Positions 26,710 through 35,146 of a stretch of 64,000 bases of DNA are shown here, one piece after another (the stretch's first letter is position 1; every line of letters starts with the position of its first letter). A model generated the notes under the pieces. The model had not been told where the DNA came from. It was given only the letters and a program-made list of their open reading frames with translations, and searched no databases. The stretch spans positions 3,089,001-3,153,000 of the forward strand of contig NZ_CP013021.1 in assembly GCF_001420915.1 (NCBI RefSeq), read 5' to 3'. This DNA is from Agarivorans gilvus. Its GTDB lineage: Bacteria; Pseudomonadota; Gammaproteobacteria; Enterobacterales; Celerinatantimonadaceae. A program made the translations under genes and the position numbers.

Positions 26710-28122
26710 TTAATAAGCGGCTTTGTTAACGAAGCCTTTGAAAATAGTCAGAAAAACAATTTTTACGTCCATCCATAGACTCCACGCTTGAATGTATTCA
26801 AGGTCGTAGGCGATGCGCCGCTCCATTTTGTCTAAGGTGTCGGTTTCGCCGCGACAGCCATTGATTTGTGCCCAGCCGGTAATGCCCGGTTTGACCTTAT
26901 GCCGTAGCATGTAGCGGTCAACGACATGGCGATATTCTTCATTGTGCGCCACTGCATGTGGGCGAGGTCCAACGATCGACATGGAGCCCATTAAGACATT
27001 AAAAAACTGTGGTAGCTCGTCTAGAGAGGTGCGGCGTATAAAGGCGCCGAAGCGAGTCACTCTAGGGTCGTTCTGGGTGGCTTGAGTCACTTTGCCGCCA
27101 TTTTCCATCACCTTCATTGAGCGAAACTTCCATACGCGGATCCGTTTTCCATCTAAACCGTAGCGGTCTTGTTTAAATATCACTGGGCCAGCAGAGCTGA
27201 GCTTCACACCTAAGCCTACCGCCAATAGCAGCGGGCTAATTAAGGTGATGATGACACTGGCCAAGAAGATGTCTTGAAGGCGTTTGACCATCACGCTGGT
27301 AAAACCGCGAAAGGGGCTATCAAATACACTGACGGTTTGAATGTTACCTAGGCTGCTCCAACGAGAGTGAATCAAGTTGTAAGTGAAAAAGTCGGGTACG
27401 ATAAAAGTGGTACAGGTGGTATCGGATAGTTGTTTCAGGTAACTGCTAATACGGCTCTTAGCATGCATCGGCAGGGCAATGTAGACATGATCAACCTTGG
27501 CGCGCTTGGCTAATTCCAGGGCTTGATACACCGGGCGTACTTTGCCGCTATATTGCGTATCATCACTTAAACGCAGCGCATCTCTATCATCAAAAAAGCC
27601 TTTAAAGACAATGCCTAAATCGGCATTTTCGGTGAGCTCTTTTTGTAAGCGCAAGCCTGTTTCTGAAACGCCGATGATGATGGCTTTACGGGTGTTATAG
27701 CCGGTTTTTCTGAGTAAACCGAGGATTTCTCTAAATACGATGCGCCATACAATCAATAGCATTGGGGTGATGACTAACCAACCAGCAAATACGATTCTTG
27801 AATAGTTATCTGAAGCCTTCAGAAAGTAATTTATGGCTAAGATTACCGCTGCCGTAACCAACCAAACGCTGAGCGTGGTATTGGCCTGCTGTTTCACTGA
27901 CGCTATTCGCCAAGAGCGATATAAGGTAAAAGATTCGGCGACGATCAGATAAACGATGCCTAGGCCAATAGCGAGCTGTTGGAAATCACTATCGACGTGC
28001 CCCGTTCTCCACCAAGCAAGCATGACTAAGGTTGAGAAAATTATCACCAGATCAGTTATTCGATAAACTATAGCTAGCTCAAATTCGTGACTACGTACCA
28101 TTCCATTGTTTTCATTGCCCAT
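26710..28122 (-). CDS. Undecaprenyl-phosphate hexose-1-phosphate transferase (WcaJ-like)
   Basis: Starts repeat-unit synthesis by moving a hexose-1-phosphate (usually glucose) from UDP-sugar to undecaprenyl phosphate. The 470-residue protein has four N-terminal membrane helices (about 20-130), then a Rossmann-like CoA-binding region (RKAIIIGVSETG). A membrane re-entrant helix (about 275-300) follows, and then the catalytic PHPT domain with WKFRSMKV, RRTSLDELPQFFNVLMG, SIVGPRPHA and VKPGITGWAQING. First gene of the locus; about 650 bp of non-coding leader precede it. Confidence 0.92.
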   Translation of the reverse strand: MGNENNGMVRSHEFELAIVYRITDLVIIFSTLVMLAWWRTGHVDSDFQQLAIGLGIVYLIVAESFTLYRSWRIASVKQQANTTLSVWLVTAAVILAINYFLKASDNYSRIVFAGWLVITPMLLIVWRIVFREILGLLRKTGYNTRKAIIIGVSETGLRLQKELTENADLGIVFKGFFDDRDALRLSDDTQYSGKVRPVYQALELAKRAKVDHVYIALPMHAKSRISSYLKQLSDTTCTTFIVPDFFTYNLIHSRWSSLGNIQTVSVFDSPFRGFTSVMVKRLQDIFLASVIITLISPLLLAVGLGVKLSSAGPVIFKQDRYGLDGKRIRVWKFRSMKVMENGGKVTQATQNDPRVTRFGAFIRRTSLDELPQFFNVLMGSMSIVGPRPHAVAHNEEYRHVVDRYMLRHKVKPGITGWAQINGCRGETDTLDKMERRIAYDLEYIQAWSLWMDVKIVFLTIFKGFVNKAAY

Positions 28123-28778
28123 AACATGCTTCCTTACCGTGGGGCCACCCCTTGTCGGCGTTATACAATTAACACGAACTAAATGAGATATTCGCTAGGT
28201 CGATAGCGGTATCTGCATCCAGAAGTTAATTTAAGTTGCAGCTAAGCGTTTGTAGCTTTGCCGGCACTACATAGCTAGCAATAAGCAAAGGTGGTCATAC
28301 AGCAATAGTCTTTGCTGTTTAAACCTTTGTTCATTTCTAGATTTATGAGTAAAAACGTCACTTGTAACTGAGCAATCATTAGGCCAAAAGTGTTAACCTT
28401 GTCACATTTTTGTTAAGTTGTTGATTTGTATGTATTAATTTTTAGGGTGGAAGAGTTTTCAGAGAAGAGTAGTTTTTTATTCTGTAAATTAATTCGACAG
28501 GCTTTGTTTTAATTACTTAACTGTAACTTTTATTACATTCTAGCTTCTGCATTAAAGCTGGTATTTAACGCTTAGTAGGCTTGAATTGTTGTAGGAGTGT
28601 TAAATTTTTTAACTACTGCTTAGTTAATATATAGAGCATTGGTTTTTTTGCGGAGTTGTAAAGACTACTGACAGCGATTTAAACGTGATAGTCAAATATA
28701 TAAGAGGCTAAGTGTTTAATATGTAATATAAAAACATGTTAGGTGCTGCTGCTGACTCGCCTAGTGAGTGTTGATAAC
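28123..28778. other. Long AT-rich leader/promoter region of the EPS locus
   Basis: Some 650 bp with no credible gene on either strand. It must carry the EPS promoter (minus strand). It contains a nested hairpin at 28286-28329 and long AT-rich tracts between 28430 and 28740, the kind bound by H-NS-like silencers. I looked for the RfaH ops element (GGCGGTAG) on the coding strand and did not see it, nor a sigma-54 site. Confidence 0.5.
28286..28329 (-). promoter_or_regulatory. Nested inverted repeat in EPS leader
   Basis: Outer arms CAAAGGT (28286-28292) and ACCTTTG (28323-28329) enclose inner arms ACAGCAA (28299-28305) and TTGCTGT (28312-28318) with a 6-nt loop. As RNA it would fold into two 7-bp stems separated by an internal loop, about 165 nt before the first EPS gene. 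It could be a leader structure, a protein-binding operator or part of a small RNA. Confidence 0.4.
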
Positions 28779-28811
28779 AAAAAGCCAGCCCTAGAGTGGG
28801 GCTGGCTTTTT
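28779..28811. terminator. Bidirectional terminator of pckA
   Basis: AAAAA-GCCAGCCC, loop, GGGCTGGC-TTTTT. A strong intrinsic terminator on either strand; placed 14 nt after the pckA stop on the minus strand. Confidence 0.9.
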
Positions 28812-28824
28812 ATATTAGCTTGGT

Positions 28825-30453
28825 CTATTCACCAAGTTGTGGGCCCGCTGCAACCAAGGCTTTGCCTTCGGCATTGTCGGTGTATTTGGCGAAGTTTTTA
28901 ATGAAACGTTGCGCCAAATCATCGGCTTTGCTTTCCCATTGTAATGGATCTTGGTAGGTATCTCGTGGATCCAAAATTTCGGGGTCGGCGCCTGGTAGAC
29001 TGGTGGGGATCTCTAAATTAAAGATTGGCAATTGTTTAGTTTCTTGCTTCTCAATAGAGCCATCGAGAATCGAATCAATAATCGCCCGAGTATCTTGAAT
29101 AGAGATGCGCTTGCCGGTGCCATTCCAACCAGTGTTCACCAAATAGGCTTCAGCGCCTGCGGCTTCCATACGTTTCACCAATACTTCGGCATACTTGGTG
29201 GGGTGCAGAGTAAGGAAAGCTGCGCCGAAACAGGCCGAGAAGGTTGGAGTAGGTTCGGTAATACCTCGCTCAGTACCCGCCAATTTGGCGGTAAAGCCTG
29301 ATAAGAAGTGATATTTGGTTTGTTCAGGTGTCAATTTCGCCACTGGAGGTAATACCCCAAACGCATCAGCGGTTAAGAAAATAACCTTCTTAGCATGGCC
29401 CGCTTTAGAGACCGGTTTAACGATATTCTCGATGTGGTAAATGGGGTAAGACACCCGTGTATTCTCGGTTTTTGAACCGTCGTCATAGTCTACACTGCCA
29501 TCGTTTCGCACGGTCACGTTTTCTAACAAGGCGTCACGCTTGATTGCGTTGTAGATATCGGGCTCGGCTTCTTGGCTTAGTTTAATGGTTTTGGCGTAGC
29601 AGCCACCTTCGAAGTTGAATACACCTTCATCATCCCAGCCATGTTCGTCGTCACCAATTAACTTGCGTTTAGGATCGGTTGATAAGGTAGTTTTGCCGGT
29701 ACCAGACAAGCCGAAGAAAATAGCGGTATCGCCGTCTTCGCCAACGTTGGCTGAACAGTGCATAGAAGCAATATCGTTAAGCGGTAAGTAGTAGTTCATC
29801 ATGGCGAACATACCTTTCTTCATTTCGCCGCCGTACCAGGTTCCGCCAATTACCTGCATTTTTTCTGTCATGTTGAACACAGTGAAGTTTTCTGAGTTTA
29901 AACCGTGTTCTTCCCATTTAGGGTTGGTAGTTTTTGAGCCGTTCATCACGACAAAGTCTGGCTCATAATCTTCTAGTTCTTCAGGGCTAGGGCGAATGAA
30001 CATATTGGTCACGAAGTGAGCCTGCCAAGCTACTTCCATAATGAAACGTACTTTCAAGCGAGTATCGGGGTTGGCTCCACAAAAGGTATCAACCACAAAT
30101 AGGCGTTTACCGGAAAGCTGGTCGGTGACGGTTTTTTTGAGGTCGGCCCAAACCGCGGGACTAATCGGTTTGTTATCGTTTTTCGCTTGTTCCGATGTCC
30201 ACCACATACTGTCGCGGGTGGTATCGTCTAGTACGATATATTTATCTTTGGGTGAGCGTCCGGTAAAAATACCAGTATCAACAGCAACAGCACCAGATTT
30301 GGTAACGACACCACGTTCGTAGCCTGTGAGTTCGGGGCGGGTTTCTTCTTTATAGAGAACTTCATAAGAGGGGTTGTACACCACTTTCGACACATCTTTG
30401 ATGCCGTATTGAGCCAGGTCGATAACCTGATCTTTTTCTGCAACGTCAAGCAT
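28825..30453 (-). CDS. pckA: ATP-dependent phosphoenolpyruvate carboxykinase
   Basis: Converts oxaloacetate + ATP to phosphoenolpyruvate, the entry step of gluconeogenesis. The 542-residue protein matches E. coli PckA (540 aa). Features: GIFTGRSPKDKYIV (substrate site), kinase loop FFGLSGTGKTTLSTDP (about 243-258), metal and oxaloacetate residues in DDEHGWDDEGVFNFEGG, and the adenine-site region NTGWNGTGKRI. Own promoter probably at 30454-30630; its neighbours hslO and hslR are in the same order as in E. coli. Confidence 0.97.
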   Translation of the reverse strand: MLDVAEKDQVIDLAQYGIKDVSKVVYNPSYEVLYKEETRPELTGYERGVVTKSGAVAVDTGIFTGRSPKDKYIVLDDTTRDSMWWTSEQAKNDNKPISPAVWADLKKTVTDQLSGKRLFVVDTFCGANPDTRLKVRFIMEVAWQAHFVTNMFIRPSPEELEDYEPDFVVMNGSKTTNPKWEEHGLNSENFTVFNMTEKMQVIGGTWYGGEMKKGMFAMMNYYLPLNDIASMHCSANVGEDGDTAIFFGLSGTGKTTLSTDPKRKLIGDDEHGWDDEGVFNFEGGCYAKTIKLSQEAEPDIYNAIKRDALLENVTVRNDGSVDYDDGSKTENTRVSYPIYHIENIVKPVSKAGHAKKVIFLTADAFGVLPPVAKLTPEQTKYHFLSGFTAKLAGTERGITEPTPTFSACFGAAFLTLHPTKYAEVLVKRMEAAGAEAYLVNTGWNGTGKRISIQDTRAIIDSILDGSIEKQETKQLPIFNLEIPTSLPGADPEILDPRDTYQDPLQWESKADDLAQRFIKNFAKYTDNAEGKALVAAGPQLGE

Positions 30454-30630
30454 AGCAGTCTCCTGTAGGTAGAGAGGTAAGATTGTATTGTTTTATTATT
30501 GGTGTTGGTTTCGATTCTATCCCTTCAGTGGTAGCAAAAAGAGAGGGGGGTCAAATTACCAGCACTTTTTTTATGGTTATTGGAGTTGTATTTAGGAAAT
30601 GCGATTTACACCGCATTTCCTTTAGTCAGT

Positions 30631-31512
30631 TTAATGAATTTTGGCAGGGTTTGTCGATAAATTGCGCGTGAAAATGTTTTCAATGTCGTTTTCTGTAAAT
30701 TGATAATCATGTCCACAGTAGTCGCAATGCATTGATATATGGCCACGTTCATGGCAAATCTCTAACAATTCTTTACGGTCAATATTCTGTAATGCAGTTT
30801 CACAGCGTTCTTTAGAACAACTGCACTTAAAGCTCACTTGTTGTGGTTCATACAGCCTCACTTTGTGCTCATGATATAAACGGAACAGCAATTGTTCTGC
30901 GTCGAGTTCAAAGCTTTCTTGGGCGGTAGTGGTCTCACTTAGCGTTGCTATTAATTCAAAGCTTTCGTCATCTGATTCTGTTTGTGCGGGTAAGGCTTGA
31001 AGGAATAAGCCACTGGCGTAGGCTTTACCTTCAAGCATGCCTGTGTATAACCACAGGCGAGTATTAAGCTGTTCCGATTGTTGGAAATAGCTTTCAATAC
31101 TGGCGGCAACGCCCTTGGGATCGATATTAACGATGCCTTGATAACGCTCACCTTGAGTAGGAGTAATGGTTATCACGATATGCCCCGTGCCCACTAGCTC
31201 GCTAAAGCTGGCACCATCTTTAATGTCGCCTTCATAACGTGCAGTGGCACGCATAGCTTGTTGGTCGGTACCGCTTACCGCGATCACAGCCAAAGGCCCA
31301 TCGCCTTGTAATTGAACAGTAATATCACCTTCAAACTTAAGAGTAGCGGTAAGCAAACAGGTTGCTGCTAGCATTTCCCCAATTAAGCTTTTTACTGGCG
31401 TAGGGTAGTTTTTTTGTTCGATGATTTCTTGGTAACTTTGCTGAAGTTGCACAAGTTCACCGCGAAGATTGTATTCTTCGAAGATATAACGATTAAGAAT
31501 ATCTTGCTTCAT
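30631..31512 (-). CDS. hslO: Hsp33 redox-activated chaperone
   Basis: Cytosolic holdase that becomes active when oxidised and unfolded by bleach or peroxide stress with heat. The 293-residue protein has the N-terminal fold with LQGDGPLAVIAVSG, then a linker. The C-terminal redox switch has four zinc-binding cysteines in the order CSC...C and CDYC (FKCSCSKERC, then HCDYCGHDY). All four redox cysteines are present. It starts 11 nt after the hslR stop, forming an hslR-hslO operon. Confidence 0.96.
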   Translation of the reverse strand: MKQDILNRYIFEEYNLRGELVQLQQSYQEIIEQKNYPTPVKSLIGEMLAATCLLTATLKFEGDITVQLQGDGPLAVIAVSGTDQQAMRATARYEGDIKDGASFSELVGTGHIVITITPTQGERYQGIVNIDPKGVAASIESYFQQSEQLNTRLWLYTGMLEGKAYASGLFLQALPAQTESDDESFELIATLSETTTAQESFELDAEQLLFRLYHEHKVRLYEPQQVSFKCSCSKERCETALQNIDRKELLEICHERGHISMHCDYCGHDYQFTENDIENIFTRNLSTNPAKIH

Positions 31513-31523
31513 ATTAGGCCTGA

Positions 31524-31919
31524 CTATTGTTGTTTAAACTGAATAATTTGCCGACGCTGTTTTTTATCGGGTCGACGTTGTGGGCTGGTTGATTCTGCCA
31601 TCAGCTTGCGCTGAAGTGCATATTGTTCACGCTTGTGTAGGCTTTGCTCTGTCTCTTGATATAGCTGTTGGGCCTGTGGTGCAGGCCCTCGTTTGTCGCT
31701 GAGTTGAGCTACCACCACTTCTATTTGCTGATTTCCTTGCCATAAACTAATGGTAGCGCCGAGTTCGACTTGGCGGCTGGGCTTACAGCGCTGTTGGTTG
31801 TAATGCACCTTTCCTCCCATCACCATGTCACGGGCTAAGCCGCGGGTTTTATAAAACCGTGCTGCCCACAGCCACTTGTCGATGCGTGGCGCTTGCTTGT
31901 TAGAGTCTTGAGAATTCAT
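31524..31919 (-). CDS. hslR: Hsp15 ribosome-rescue heat-shock protein
   Basis: Binds 50S subunits carrying a stalled peptidyl-tRNA so that translation can resume. The 131-residue protein has an S4 RNA-binding domain at the start (RIDKWLWAARFYKTRGLARD, about 11-60), then a basic tail rich in K/R/Q (about 100-131). Length fits E. coli Hsp15 (133 aa). First gene of the hslR-hslO operon; divergent from the type II secretion operon. Confidence 0.95.
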   Translation of the reverse strand: MNSQDSNKQAPRIDKWLWAARFYKTRGLARDMVMGGKVHYNQQRCKPSRQVELGATISLWQGNQQIEVVVAQLSDKRGPAPQAQQLYQETEQSLHKREQYALQRKLMAESTSPQRRPDKKQRRQIIQFKQQ

Positions 31920-32057
31920 GCTAAGTCTTAGCTGGGTTATGAGTTAACTGTTAAATTATATCAGTTTTAGAGCGGGCCGCTACGCTTGGGAAGCGTGTGT
32001 CAGGTTGCAGAAAAATGTAAATTTTGGAAGAAAACGCAATTTTTACACTTTCAGCTC

Positions 32058-32085
32058 TTGTTCTGTGCCTAACTCTCTTTAGAAT
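32058..32085 (+). promoter_or_regulatory. Possible sigma-70 promoter of the gsp operon
   Basis: TTGTTC, 16-bp spacer, TAGAAT in the 287-bp gap between hslR and gspC, about 90 nt before the first possible gspC start. Match is moderate; listed as a candidate only. Confidence 0.3.
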
Positions 32086-32206
32086 GAATAACCTTTGGTT
32101 TCCGACGAGTTGCCATAGTTTTTTCATAAGGAAACCCGATAATCGGGGCTCAATGATAGATGTATTATAGCGAATAAATGGACATTAAATCTTTTCTACT
32201 CAACTC

Positions 32207-33052
32207 GTGCGGGTTCTTCCCTTGCAGAAAAGTAGCCTTTGGCTGTCTTTGTTGTTGCTTGGGCTTGCTGCTTATCAGCTCGCGTCGATCACTTGGTTAC
32301 TGGTGCCCGAAGATAAACCTTCTTTTCGTTGGACACCGGAACCCGTGCAGGTTTCAAGTATAGTCACAAAAATCGACTTGAGTAGTTTAAACAAGCTACA
32401 TTTGTTTGGAGAGTTCCAAGCCAAGAAGGCCGTCAAGACGCCAGAGAAAGTTGTCTCTGCAAACAACGCTCCCAAAACCAGTTTAAAACTCACTCTGTCT
32501 GGTTTGGTGGCCAGTAGCGATCAGTCAAAAGCCTTGGCCATTATTGAGCATCGTGGCAAGCAGCAAACCTATGGTATTGATGAGTCGATAGAAGGCACTC
32601 AAGCTGTCATAAAAGAAATTCAAGCTGAGCGTATCATCATCTTACACAAGGGTAATTATGAGAGCGTATTGCTTGACCCCGACAGCAAGCAGGCTAGCAA
32701 CAATAGTAATCTTAGAACTCAGAGCCCAGCTGCTCAGCCCGAAGCGCCAATAGATGTGGCAGAGGTGCTCAAAGACCCGTCTAAGTTAACCGACTATATC
32801 CGCGTTTCGCCAGTTCGAGAAGATGGCGAACTAGTAGGGTATCGAGTTAATCCCGGCAAAGATGCCGCCTTATTTAAACAAGTGGGCTTAGAAGCTAATG
32901 ATTTAGCAGTAGCCCTGAATGGATATGATTTGCGTGATAACGCGCAAGCCATGCAAGTGATGCAAGAATTGCCCGAGTTGAGCGATGTTACTGTAACCGT
33001 TGAGCGTGATGGACAATTGCAGGACGTGTTGTTTAGCCTGCCTGAAGAATAG
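32207..33052 (+). CDS. gspC: Type II secretion protein GspC
   Basis: Inner-membrane protein linking the secretin to the inner-membrane platform. One membrane helix near the N-terminus (about 10-32), an HR domain (about 55-150, LKLTLSGLVASSDQSKALA), and a C-terminal PDZ domain (about 195-280, GYRVNPGKDAALFKQVGL). 281 residues from GTG 32207. No Shine-Dalgarno precedes that GTG. An ATG at 32178 starts MDIKSFLLNS in another frame that would join GspC if one G were added to GGG 32211-32213, so the true start may be 32178. Confidence 0.88.
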   Translation: MRVLPLQKSSLWLSLLLLGLAAYQLASITWLLVPEDKPSFRWTPEPVQVSSIVTKIDLSSLNKLHLFGEFQAKKAVKTPEKVVSANNAPKTSLKLTLSGLVASSDQSKALAIIEHRGKQQTYGIDESIEGTQAVIKEIQAERIIILHKGNYESVLLDPDSKQASNNSNLRTQSPAAQPEAPIDVAEVLKDPSKLTDYIRVSPVREDGELVGYRVNPGKDAALFKQVGLEANDLAVALNGYDLRDNAQAMQVMQELPELSDVTVTVERDGQLQDVLFSLPEE

Positions 33053-33070
33053 TACCGGAGATTTATTTAC

Positions 33071-35146
33071 ATGAAGTTGCAAGCATTACGCTTAGTTCGT
33101 CGAAGCCTGATTGGTCTTATAGGGCTAGGTCTTTGTACTGTTGTTAGTGCTACCGAGTTTTCGGCGAATTTTAAAGGCGCAGACATCAGCGAATTTATTA
33201 CTACGGTAGGGCGAAATCTCAATAAAACCATGATTGTTGACCCTGCGGTGCGTGGCAAAGTAAACGTTCGTAGTTACGATTTATTGAATGAAGAGCAGTA
33301 CTATCAGTTTTTCCTCAGTGTGTTAGATGTTTATGGCTTCGCGGTAATTGATATGCCCAATGGCGTCACCAAGGTGGTGCGTGCTAAGGATGCTAAAGCC
33401 GGGGCGATTCCGGTGGTAGATAGTGATGCACAAGCCTTGGGTGATGAAATGGTCACTCGAGTGGTGCCTGTGCTCAATGTATCGGTGCGTGAGTTAGCCC
33501 CGTTATTACGCCAGTTAAATGATAATGCTGGTGGTGGCAATGTGGTGCACTACGATCCTTCCAACGTGATTATGCTTACCGGCCGAGCGGCGGTAGTGAA
33601 TCGCCTAGTGGAAATTATTCGCCGAGTGGATAAAGCCGGTGACCAAGAAGTTGATATTGTGCGGCTGAAGTTTGCCTCTGCCGGTGAGTTAGTCAGAATC
33701 ATCGAATCACTAACTAACGCTGGTGCCGCCAAGACTGGGGCCGCGAGTTCCTTGGTGCCTAAAGTGGTTGCCGACGAGCGCACTAATAGCGTGATTGTTT
33801 CTGGGGAACCAAGCGCTCGCGAACGCATTGCTCGTTTGGTTGCTAAATTAGATAGTGAATTAGAAACCTACGGTAATACTCGAGTATTTTATTTGAAGTA
33901 TGCAAAAGCTGAAGATCTAGTGAGTGTGCTAAAAGGGGTCAGTGAAACCGTCGCTGCCGAAGCGGCTGGAGGCAGTAAGAAGTCTGGCGGAGCTTCGTCG
34001 CGTGGTAACTTCTCGATTGAGGCTCACGAAGATACCAATGCCCTAGTGATTACCGCCCAGCCGGATGCGATGCGTACCCTTGAAGGGGTAATTAGCCAAT
34101 TAGATATTCGTCGCGCTCAAGTTAACGTGGAAGCCATTATCGTGGAAGTGGCCGAGGGTGACGGGGTCAGCCTTGGGGTGCAATGGGCCACTGCCGCTGG
34201 TGGTACCCAGTTTAATGACGTGGGAGTCTCCATCAGTGAGATTGGCGCCGGCATTTACGATGCTCAGCCAACCGACGGCTCTACCGTGTGTACTGGTGAA
34301 ACGTGTACCATTAACCCTGAAACTCCGGGAGATATCTCCGGCTTGGCCAGCGCTCTGGCGAAAATTTCGGGAGCAGCCTTTGGCTTCTATGGCGCCGATT
34401 GGGGCGCCTTGATTCAAGCCGCCGCCAACGATTCACGCTCCAACCTATTGGCAACACCGTCTATCACTACCTTAGATAACAAAGAAGCCTTCTTCACCGT
34501 GGGTGAAGAGGTGCCGGTACTAACCGGTTCGGCCTCGGGTAGCAATAACGACAACCCCTTTACTACGGTAGACCGTAAAGAAGTGGGGATTAAGCTAAAA
34601 GTGACGCCACAAATCAACGAAGGTGATGCAGTGCAGCTCACCATTGAGCAGGAAGTGTCTAAGGTGCAAGGCCAAACCTCGGTAGACGTAGTTTTTGCCA
34701 AACGCCAATTGCAGACCACCGTGCTAGTAGACAGCGGCGATACTATTATTCTTGGTGGTTTATTGGATGATCAAATTGAAGAGAGTGAATCTAAAGTCCC
34801 TCTATTAGGTGATATTCCAGTATTAGGTCATTTATTCCGCTCTAGCAGCTCACGCAAAACCAAGCGTAACCTGATGATCTTTATTCGCCCAACTATTATT
34901 CGCGACTCGGTGACCATGCAAAGCGTGAGCTCGCGTAAGTACAGCCAAATTCGCGCCCAACAATTGTTGCGTGAAGAGCTAGGCGTGAACTTGATGCCTG
35001 AAACTAAAGTGCCGCTGTTGCCAGAGTTTAATGCTTTAGAAGATGTCTCACCGGAAGTGCAAGAGTACCTTGATTACTTGAAGGAGAAGAAGGCTAAAGA
35101 AAAACAGCAGGCGGATGAATCAGAGCAAGCAGTGAGTGCGGAATAA
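33071..35146 (+). CDS. gspD: Type II secretion secretin GspD
   Basis: Forms the outer-membrane channel through which folded exoproteins leave. The 691-residue protein has a signal peptide (1-27), then the N0 domain (FSANFKGADISEFI), N1-N3 repeats (for example VPKVVADERTNSVIVSGEP, 18 residues shown), and a Ser/Gly-rich loop near 305-317. The C-terminal secretin domain has VPVLTGSASGSNNDNPF and GGLLDDQIEESESKVPLLGD. It ends with a charged tail (KEKKAKEKQ type) like the S-domain that binds a pilotin. Its stop overlaps the gspE start. Confidence 0.96.
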   Translation: MKLQALRLVRRSLIGLIGLGLCTVVSATEFSANFKGADISEFITTVGRNLNKTMIVDPAVRGKVNVRSYDLLNEEQYYQFFLSVLDVYGFAVIDMPNGVTKVVRAKDAKAGAIPVVDSDAQALGDEMVTRVVPVLNVSVRELAPLLRQLNDNAGGGNVVHYDPSNVIMLTGRAAVVNRLVEIIRRVDKAGDQEVDIVRLKFASAGELVRIIESLTNAGAAKTGAASSLVPKVVADERTNSVIVSGEPSARERIARLVAKLDSELETYGNTRVFYLKYAKAEDLVSVLKGVSETVAAEAAGGSKKSGGASSRGNFSIEAHEDTNALVITAQPDAMRTLEGVISQLDIRRAQVNVEAIIVEVAEGDGVSLGVQWATAAGGTQFNDVGVSISEIGAGIYDAQPTDGSTVCTGETCTINPETPGDISGLASALAKISGAAFGFYGADWGALIQAAANDSRSNLLATPSITTLDNKEAFFTVGEEVPVLTGSASGSNNDNPFTTVDRKEVGIKLKVTPQINEGDAVQLTIEQEVSKVQGQTSVDVVFAKRQLQTTVLVDSGDTIILGGLLDDQIEESESKVPLLGDIPVLGHLFRSSSSRKTKRNLMIFIRPTIIRDSVTMQSVSSRKYSQIRAQQLLREELGVNLMPETKVPLLPEFNALEDVSPEVQEYLDYLKEKKAKEKQQADESEQAVSAE

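Noticed and set aside
28123..28824. CRISPR, toxin-antitoxin or prophage attachment site in the long gap
   Set aside because: No regularly spaced repeats, no paired small ORFs, and no integrase or tRNA gene nearby.
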